This document shows positions 58,353-64,000 of a stretch of DNA of 64,000 nt, in pieces. The DNA comes from Natronospira bacteriovora (GTDB lineage Bacteria; Pseudomonadota; Gammaproteobacteria; Natronospirales; Natronospiraceae). Location of the stretch: positions 62,001 to 126,000 of the forward strand of contig NZ_JAVDDT010000003.1 in NCBI RefSeq assembly GCF_030848495.1, read 5' to 3'. The notes beneath the pieces were generated by a model. That model did not search any database, was not told the origin of the DNA, and worked only from the letters and a program-made list of their open reading frames with translations. The translations under genes were made by a program, and so were the position numbers. The first letter of the stretch is position 1. The number at the start of each line of letters is the position of its first letter.

Positions 58353-59077
58353 GAAGTGGACTCCAGGGTTCGGCGAAGCAGACGCAGATCATCCCAGACC
58401 TTGCGCTTCTCCAGTGGTGAACGCAGCAGATAGGCCGGATGATAGGTCACCACGGCAGGAATGGCGAAACCGGGCAGGCGATGAACCTGTCCCCGCAGGC
58501 GGCCCACGGCGGCCGTGGATTCCAGCAGGGTCTGGGCAGCAACGCGCCCGACCAGCATGATTACCCTGGGCGATATCAGTTCGATCTGGCGGCGAAGGTA
58601 GGGAAGGCAGGCCGCAATCTCCCCGGGCTGGGGATCCCGGTTATCCGGTGGCCGCGACTTGATGATGTTGGCGATATAGACCTTCTGACGATCCGTGCCG
58701 GCGGCGGCCAGCATGGCATCCAGCAGCTGCCCCGCCCTGCCCACGAAAGGCTCGCCCTGGCGATCTTCCTCGGCACCGGGGGCTTCGCCGATCAGCATCC
58801 ATTCCGCCTGGGTATTACCGACGCCGAAAACACCCTGGGTTCGAGTGGCATGCAGAGGACAGGCCTGGCATTGCATGACCCGTTCACGCAGGGCAGACCA
58901 GTCGAGGGTAGCCACCGGCGGACGGTCGGCCGCGGAATCCGCTCCCTCCACCGACTGATTGGCCTCGGCCGCTGTCTCCTGCGGCCCACCCGGTTCGACC
59001 ACCGGAGCCGAGCGCAACTGCCAGGCCGGGATATTCAGGGCCTGCAGATAGGCCTTCCGGCGTGCCTCCTCAGTCAC
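58349..59077 (-). CDS. Uracil-DNA glycosylase, family 4/5 type
   Basis: Removes uracil from DNA. I choose GTG 59077 ([19 protein letters not shown]), overlapping the pssA stop by 8 bp, giving 242 residues; an upstream ATG at 59110 is possible. Four Cys typical of the Fe-S cluster include [10 protein letters not shown]. Motif A is [39 protein letters not shown] supplies cluster Cys, and motif B is [11 protein letters not shown]. The N-terminal extension (about 1-70) is of low complexity. Confidence 0.92.
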   Translation of the reverse strand: MTEEARRKAYLQALNIPAWQLRSAPVVEPGGPQETAAEANQSVEGADSAADRPPVATLDWSALRERVMQCQACPLHATRTQGVFGVGNTQAEWMLIGEAPGAEEDRQGEPFVGRAGQLLDAMLAAAGTDRQKVYIANIIKSRPPDNRDPQPGEIAACLPYLRRQIELISPRVIMLVGRVAAQTLLESTAAVGRLRGQVHRLPGFAIPAVVTYHPAYLLRSPLEKRKVWDDLRLLRRTLESTS

Positions 59078-59903
59078 CCCGGCCTTCCTTCGCGTCCGCA
59101 TCACTGCCACGACTGGTCACCCCGCGACGGTAGTATCGACGCCATAGAGCAAGGACGGGACCTGACAGGGCGTAGAGGAAGAACCCGGCGAACAAGACCG
59201 GGGCCGGAGCCAGGGCAATCAGGATGAAACTGCTGGGAATGAGAATGGCGTAGGTGAAAGGCACCCGACCACCGGCCAGATCCAGATCCTTGAAGCTGTA
59301 ATAACTGAAATTGCTGACCATCAGGGCCGCGATGGCCACGGCCAGCAGGTACACCACCGGCAACATGAAGGCGGTGTGCAGCTCGAGCTGAGCCAACAGC
59401 CAGGCGCCAAAGGCGATGCAGGCGGCGGCAGAAGGACTCGGGAGGCCCTGGAAGTACCGGCGGTCCGTGGTGGCGGCTCGGGTGTTGAAGCGGGCCAGAC
59501 GCAGTGCGGCGGCCACGGCGAAGAAGAAGGCCACCAGCCAGCTGATCTGGGCCCACCACCACCAGGGCTCGTCGCCGAGTACGCCCATGCCCCAGTTGTA
59601 GACGATCATGGCCGGCGCCAGACCGAAGGAAACCAGGTCCGACAGGCTGTCGTATTCTCGTCCGAACTCGCTTTCCGTCCCCGTCAGGCGGGCCACTCTG
59701 CCATCAACACCATCCAGCACCATGGCCACCAGCACGGCCACCCCCGCCGCACGGAATTCCCCGTTCATGGCCGCGATCATGGCAAAAAAACCCGCGAACA
59801 TGGCCGCCGTGGTAAACAGATTGGGCAGCAGGTAGATACCACGCCGACCGACGATGCTGGATCGCTTTGTCGTCTTGCTGCGTTTCTTCCGGGCCACCGG
59901 CAT
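59070..59903 (-). CDS. pssA: CDP-diacylglycerol-serine O-phosphatidyltransferase
   Basis: Makes phosphatidylserine from CDP-DAG. From ATG 59903 (MPVARKKRSKTTKRSSIVGR) it has 277 residues with about eight membrane helices. The CDP-alcohol phosphotransferase motif DGVDGRVARLTGTESEFGREYDSLSD is intact in pieces: D-G-x2-A-R-x8-G-x3-D-x3-D. Sub-class II (multi-pass) enzyme as in many non-enteric proteobacteria. Confidence 0.94.
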   Translation of the reverse strand: MPVARKKRSKTTKRSSIVGRRGIYLLPNLFTTAAMFAGFFAMIAAMNGEFRAAGVAVLVAMVLDGVDGRVARLTGTESEFGREYDSLSDLVSFGLAPAMIVYNWGMGVLGDEPWWWWAQISWLVAFFFAVAAALRLARFNTRAATTDRRYFQGLPSPSAAACIAFGAWLLAQLELHTAFMLPVVYLLAVAIAALMVSNFSYYSFKDLDLAGGRVPFTYAILIPSSFILIALAPAPVLFAGFFLYALSGPVLALWRRYYRRGVTSRGSDADAKEGRGD

Positions 59904-59979
59904 CACTCCTTGGGCTTGGTTCAAAAGGCATGTCGCCACGGCTACATACTGCCACGAGCCACGGACAGCGAGAAACGCC

Positions 59980-60594
59980 TCAATCGTGTATCAGCACGGC
60001 CAGCATGTCGGTTCCGGCCCGCACTCTGTCCCCGGCGGCGACCTTCAGGTTGAGATTGCCCTGGATGTGCACACGCGCCTCACGTGCCAGACGCCGGTAA
60101 CCGAAACGTTGACCCTGCCCGAGTCGTTCCCCCGGCCGGATGAAGGCGATGGGCCGGCACCAGTGAGGCCGGGACCGGCCTTCCAGCTCGGTAATGATGT
60201 CGTCGTTCTCATCGGTGCGCAGCCACAGGCCCCGTTCCGGACCCTGTTTCTTGCCGCGCAAACCCATGACCTTGCCCTCCACGGGGGCACGGATGGACCA
60301 GGCCGCCAGACGGGAAATCCGGAGATGAATGACCGTCCAGCGTTCGCCGGACGCCCCCTCTTCCGGCTGTTCGACGGCCAGTACCTCACCGTCCACCGGG
60401 CTGACCACGGCCAGGGGCGTGGATGGGATGCGGCGCACCGGGTCGCGGAAAAGAATCAACAGGCCCACCGCCATCAGCAGGCCCAGGAGAGAAAGCCAGG
60501 GCAGCGGCCACAGCAGCGCCAGCGCCGACAGGAGCAGCAGCACTCCCACCGGCAGCCACGCCTCGCCGGCCACCAGAGACGCTTCACGCGCCAT
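59980..60594 (-). CDS. Phosphatidylserine decarboxylase-like protein lacking catalytic residues
   Basis: 204 residues from ATG 60594, overlapping the ilvC-like stop by 11 bp. One hydrophobic stretch (about 15-50), then FRDPVRRIP and VSPVDGEVLAV as in short (archaeal-type) Psd, keeping the Asp of the triad. The autocleavage Gly-Ser is not seen: the expected RFGS reads RFGYRRLAREARVHI, with Tyr166 and an insertion. The expected His in an NVHxNR-type segment is replaced by RISRLAAWSIRAPVEG. Without the Ser no pyruvoyl group can form. The frame is intact, so it is either a repurposed homologue or a decaying gene. Confidence 0.8.
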   Translation of the reverse strand: MAREASLVAGEAWLPVGVLLLLSALALLWPLPWLSLLGLLMAVGLLILFRDPVRRIPSTPLAVVSPVDGEVLAVEQPEEGASGERWTVIHLRISRLAAWSIRAPVEGKVMGLRGKKQGPERGLWLRTDENDDIITELEGRSRPHWCRPIAFIRPGERLGQGQRFGYRRLAREARVHIQGNLNLKVAAGDRVRAGTDMLAVLIHD

Positions 60595-61603
60595 GACCGC
60601 CCTCCTCGTCATCGGAGGCCCGCATCCAGGGCATGCGGTCACGCAGGCGCTTGCCCACGGTTTCGATCAGATCGTCCTTCGCCTGGTGTCGATGCGCCTT
60701 CAGAGTGGGAAAGCCGGCCGCCTGCTCCCTTTGCAGCTGGCGATCGAATTCACCGCTGCGCACTTCGGCCAGCGCCTTGCGCATGGCCTCCCGGGAGGCC
60801 GCTCCAATGATTCTGGGCCCCTGCTGCACGGCGCCCAGATCGGCTACTTCCGAGATGGATTCCCGCATACCGGCTATACCACGCTCGTGAATCATGTCGG
60901 CAATCAGCTTGACCTCGTGAAGACAGCAGAAATAGGCCACCTCCGGCTGATAGCCCGCTTCCACCAGTGTATCGAAGGCGGCCCGGATGAGTTCGCTCAG
61001 ACCACCCACGAGCACGGCCTGCTCCGCAAAAAGATCGGTCTCGGTTTCCTCGGCAAAGGTGGTTTCCATGACCCCGGCCCGCCCATGGCCACCCGCACCG
61101 GCGTAGGCGAGAACGAGCGGCCAGGCCTGCCCGCTGCCGTCCTGGTGCACCGCCACCAGGGCAGGCACACCGGCGCCCTTCTCGAAGGTGGCCCGAACCT
61201 GTTCACCGATTCCCAGGGGCGCGACCATGATCACGTCCAGATCGTCCCGGGCTCTGAGATGGCCATGGTGAATCGCATAACCGTGGGCGAACAGCAGGGC
61301 CGCGCCTGGCTTGAGATGACGGGCCAGCACGTCCTCGTACAGGCGTGGTTGCGCCGTATCCGGAACCAGCAGAACCGCGATATCCGCCTGCTCGGCGGCG
61401 GTATCGGGATCCAGTACCGTCAGACCATCGGCCTCGGCCCGGGCCCGACTGGCCGAGCCCTGTCGCAAGGCGACACGAACCTGCAGACCGGCGTCACGCA
61501 GATTGCGGGCCTGGGCACGCCCCTGGGCCCCGTAGCCGAAAACCGCGATGATCCGCTTCTCCAGCGGCTGGCGGTCCAGATCCGCATCGTACCAACGGCG
61601 CAT
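60584..61603 (-). CDS. Ketol-acid reductoisomerase-like protein with altered active site
   Basis: 339 residues, co-linear with class I IlvC, so residue numbers correspond. Kept: FAHG (His107 position), D190 and E194 (ETETDLFAEQ), E230 (CLHE) and S251. Changed: K130 is Leu (VIMVAPLGIG in place of APKGPG), metal ligand E226 is Cys (AYFCCLHE for FECLHE), and the NADPH loop is GYGAQGRAQA rather than GYGSQGHAHA. Ordinary IlvC would be inactive with these changes. Sits where ilvC precedes psd-pssA in many gammaproteobacteria, but without ilvIH. Confidence 0.85.
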   Translation of the reverse strand: MRRWYDADLDRQPLEKRIIAVFGYGAQGRAQARNLRDAGLQVRVALRQGSASRARAEADGLTVLDPDTAAEQADIAVLLVPDTAQPRLYEDVLARHLKPGAALLFAHGYAIHHGHLRARDDLDVIMVAPLGIGEQVRATFEKGAGVPALVAVHQDGSGQAWPLVLAYAGAGGHGRAGVMETTFAEETETDLFAEQAVLVGGLSELIRAAFDTLVEAGYQPEVAYFCCLHEVKLIADMIHERGIAGMRESISEVADLGAVQQGPRIIGAASREAMRKALAEVRSGEFDRQLQREQAAGFPTLKAHRHQAKDDLIETVGKRLRDRMPWMRASDDEEGGHGA

Positions 61604-61702
61604 GGCTGATCTCCCAGGGCACGCAAAAAGGGGGGTTCGAGGCGGCGTAAGCTACTGCGGCGAAGAGCGCTAATCAAGCCCCGGGTTTCGCCCCGCCCTC
61701 GC

Positions 61703-61746
61703 CCCCCTTCGTGAACGTAGTCGTATGACGATGCTCACGAAGGGGG
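61703..61746. promoter_or_regulatory. 12-bp inverted repeat in the ilvC-like/proS divergent region
   Basis: Perfect arms CCCCCTTCGTGA (61703-61714) and TCACGAAGGGGG (61735-61746) with a 20-nt spacer, midway between the divergent starts. Could be an operator or an RNA hairpin; no T-run. The remainder of the 61604-61835 gap shows nothing clear apart from a TAAAAT-like box near 61781. Confidence 0.5.
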
Positions 61747-61835
61747 AGGCGCGCCCCTGTCGCCGAACCGGCCAAGCCGTTAAAATGCAGGCCTTGCGCC
61801 GTTTTCCGATTCATTTGCCGTTACAAGGGGCTCCA

Positions 61836-63545
61836 ATGCGCGTTTCCCAGTTCCCGCTGTTCACTCTCAAGGAAGTGCCGGCGGATGCCGAAGTCGTTTC
61901 CCATCAGCTGATGTTGCGTGCGGGCATGATCCGCCGCCTGGCCTCGGGATTGTATTCCTGGATGCCGCTGGGTTTGCGGGTGCTGCGCAAGGTGGAACGG
62001 ATCGTGCGCGAGGAAATGGATCGCGCCGGCGCCCTGGAGCTGGTGATGCCGGCGGTGCAGCCGGCCGAACTATGGCAGGAATCCGGCCGCTGGAAGCATT
62101 ACGGCCCGGAACTGCTGCGCCTGAAGGATCGCCACGATCGGGAGTTCTGTTTCGGCCCCACCCATGAGGAAGTGATTACCGATATTACCCGACGGGAACT
62201 CAAGAGTTACCGCCAGCTGCCGGTCAACTTCTACCAGATCCAGACGAAGTTTCGCGACGAGATCCGGCCACGGTTTGGCGTCATGCGGGCGCGGGAATTC
62301 CTGATGAAGGATGCTTATTCCTTCCATATCAGTGAGGCGTCACTGGCGGAAGGCTACGAAACCATGTTCCAGGCCTATACGCGAATCTTCCAGCGCCTGG
62401 GACTGCGTTTCCGTTCCGTGGAGGCGGACAGCGGCAGCATTGGCGGCAGCGTCTCCCGGGAATTCCATGTCCTTGCCGACTCCGGCGAGGATGAAATCCT
62501 TTCCTCGGATGGCAGTGAGTACGCTGCCAATACCGAACTGGCCAGCAGCCCCGGCCCGGCCATTGACACGCTGGCCCCGGCGGATGCCGAAAAGTGCGCC
62601 ACACCGGACACGGAAACGGTGGAGGCCCAGGCGAAGATGCTGGGTCTGGCGCTGGATCGTATCGTCAAGAGCGTGGTGGTGATGAGCGATGACGATACCC
62701 CGGCGGTGCTGTTCATTGCCGGTGACGATGAACTCAACCTGATCAAGGCCGCCCGGGCCCTGGCTGCGGAAGAGGTCCGACTGGCCACGGCCGAGGAGGT
62801 GCTTGAGGCCACCGGCGTCCCCAAGGGTTTCATCGGCCCCGTCGGCCTCCCGGACGGCTTGCGTGTGCTGGTGGATCATCGCGCCGCCACCGCGACGAAC
62901 TTTTCTTCCGGCGCCAATGAGAAAGATCAGCACTGGATCAATCTCAACTGGAACCGGGACGTGCCGCTGCCCGAGACGGCCGACCTGCGAATGGCGAAGG
63001 CAGGTGAGCCCGCTCCCGACGGCAAGGGTACCCTGCATTCCAGTCGCGGCATTGAGGTCGGCCACATCTTCCAGCTGGGACGCAAGTACAGCGAAGCCAT
63101 GAATGCCACCGTGCTGGACGAGAATGGCCGCGATCAGGCCATGTACATGGGCTGCTACGGCATTGGCGTCAGCCGCATTGTGGCCGCCGCCATCGAACAG
63201 AACCACGATCAGAAGGGCATCATCTGGCCGGCTCCCCTGGCCCCCTTCCAGCTGCTCATTATCGGCATCGGCATGGATCGATCGGAGGCGGTGCGTGAGG
63301 CAGCCGAGGATCTGCATGACCGTCTCCAGCAGGCCGGCGTCGAAGTGTTGCTGGACGATCGGGATGCCCGCCCGGGGGTGAAGTTCGCGGATGCCGAACT
63401 GCTGGGCATCCCTCATCGTGTGGTCATCGGTGACCGCGGTCTCAAGGAAGGCAAAGTGGAATACCAGGGCCGGCGGGACGACGAGTCGACGAAGCTGGAC
63501 TATGCTGGAATTGCAGACACCCTGCTGGAAAAGCTGCGAAGCTAG
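61836..63545 (+). CDS. proS: Prolyl-tRNA synthetase (bacterial type with editing domain)
   Basis: Class II synthetase, 569 residues from ATG 61836 (MRVSQFPLFTLKEVPADAEV). Motif 2 region RPRFGVMRAREFLMKDAYSF; inserted YbaK-like editing domain (about 235-390, including VLVDHRAATATNFSSGANEK); motif 3 GIGVSRIVAAAIEQNHD; C-terminal anticodon-binding domain. Full editing-type architecture. Confidence 0.97.
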   Translation: MRVSQFPLFTLKEVPADAEVVSHQLMLRAGMIRRLASGLYSWMPLGLRVLRKVERIVREEMDRAGALELVMPAVQPAELWQESGRWKHYGPELLRLKDRHDREFCFGPTHEEVITDITRRELKSYRQLPVNFYQIQTKFRDEIRPRFGVMRAREFLMKDAYSFHISEASLAEGYETMFQAYTRIFQRLGLRFRSVEADSGSIGGSVSREFHVLADSGEDEILSSDGSEYAANTELASSPGPAIDTLAPADAEKCATPDTETVEAQAKMLGLALDRIVKSVVVMSDDDTPAVLFIAGDDELNLIKAARALAAEEVRLATAEEVLEATGVPKGFIGPVGLPDGLRVLVDHRAATATNFSSGANEKDQHWINLNWNRDVPLPETADLRMAKAGEPAPDGKGTLHSSRGIEVGHIFQLGRKYSEAMNATVLDENGRDQAMYMGCYGIGVSRIVAAAIEQNHDQKGIIWPAPLAPFQLLIIGIGMDRSEAVREAAEDLHDRLQQAGVEVLLDDRDARPGVKFADAELLGIPHRVVIGDRGLKEGKVEYQGRRDDESTKLDYAGIADTLLEKLRS

Positions 63546-63554
63546 GAAGGAAGC

Positions 63555-64000
63555 ATGCCAAGGCACATGACCCGGGGATTGATCATTGCCTGTAGCGGCC
63601 TGCTGTTCTCACCGGCAGTGGCGGATGAACAGACCGTGGACCCGGGCCTGCGTGACACCCTCAAGGCGGCCGTCGAGGAAAGCAACAGCTTCTCCGATCG
63701 TTTCGAGGCCGAAGTCTGGCTGATGGACATGTCGTCCCGCCTGACGCGCTGGATCGAAGATGAGGAAAAACGCCTGCGCCTGCTGCGCATGGTGCATGCC
63801 GAAGCGCAACGGACCGAGCTGGAGCCGGAACTGGTGCTCGCCGTGATCCATGTTGAGAGCCGCTTCGACCGGTTCGCCATCTCCCGCGTTGGCGCCCGTG
63901 GCCTGATGCAGATCATGCCCTTCTGGCTGGATGAAATCGGCCGCCCGGATGACAACCTCTTTCACCTGGACACCAATCTCCGTTACGGCACCACCATCCT
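63555..64000 (+). CDS. Lytic transglycosylase, N-terminal part (cut by window edge)
   Basis: About 148 residues visible. Signal peptide MPRHMTRGLIIACSGLLFSP with cleavage near VADEQ. The SLT domain begins: catalytic Glu in AVIHVESRFDRFAIS, then GARGLMQIMPFW. An AGGAAGGA ribosome site precedes ATG 63555, 9 bp after proS. The C-terminal part lies outside the window. Confidence 0.9.
   Translation, partial: MPRHMTRGLIIACSGLLFSPAVADEQTVDPGLRDTLKAAVEESNSFSDRFEAEVWLMDMSSRLTRWIEDEEKRLRLLRMVHAEAQRTELEPELVLAVIHVESRFDRFAISRVGARGLMQIMPFWLDEIGRPDDNLFHLDTNLRYGTTI

Overview
The window is chromosomal DNA from a GC-rich gammaproteobacterium. Gene orders are classical for the class: nnr-tsaE-amiC-mutL-miaA-hfq-hflX-hflK-hflC-(hisZ)-purA, lptFG divergent from pepA-holC-valS, and psd-pssA next to an ilvC-type gene. 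High GC, hisZ, a bacterial deoxynucleoside kinase and a chemosensory operon with ParA suggest an Ectothiorhodospiraceae/Chromatiales-like or Wenzhouxiangella-like lineage. That placement is inference; no rRNA gene is present to settle it.

Layout. 1-12.4 kb (minus): housekeeping superoperon for cell-wall cleavage, mismatch repair, tRNA modification (miaA, tsaE), RNA chaperone Hfq, the HflX GTPase, the HflKC membrane complex, HisZ and the 5' part of purA. 12.4-14.8 kb (plus): queG and a PQQ-propeller lipoprotein, preceded by a hexamer-repeat palindrome. 14.8-22.0 kb (minus): pcnB-folK-deoxynucleoside kinase-panB-panC-panD-pgi-glycosyltransferase. 22.1-31.1 kb: RDD protein, lptGF, pepA, holC, a small protein and valS. 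31.7-43.3 kb (minus): an outer-membrane barrel gene, then a compact chemosensory operon (double-tip cytoplasmic MCP, triple-CheW, CheB, CheR, CheA, STAS-like, ParA, CheY, membrane MCP) with no flagellar genes or cheZ. 44.1-47.9 kb (plus): XRE/S24 repressor and a PAS-GAF-GGDEF-EAL protein. 47.9-55.7 kb: rhomboid protease, serine hydrolase, an unrecognised lipoprotein, and a MoxR-DUF58-transglutaminase operon. 55.9-61.6 kb (minus): ilvC-like, psd-like, pssA, udg, rimI, prfC. 61.8-64 kb (plus): proS and the start of a lytic transglycosylase gene.

Most notable. (1) Two copies of a composite palindromic element bracket valS. Each carries two hairpins whose loops are inverted copies of one another (53/53 in the downstream copy). 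The 27-30 bp stems differ in sequence between hairpins yet stay perfectly or nearly perfectly paired. The upstream copy has a second, unrelated palindromic element nested in one loop. (2) Two adjacent biosynthetic genes, ilvC-like and psd-like, have intact frames but have lost catalytic residues. In the KARI homologue K130 is Leu and metal-ligand E226 is Cys. The Psd homologue has Tyr at the pyruvoyl-forming serine and no catalytic histidine. (3) The chemosensory operon is built from unusual parts: an MCP with two hairpin tips, a CheW triplet, ParA and a STAS-like protein. (4) HflK carries a roughly 90-residue acidic insert inside its SPFH domain. (5) A second palindromic repeat family, with a fragment of it, brackets prfC next to a REP-type hairpin pair.
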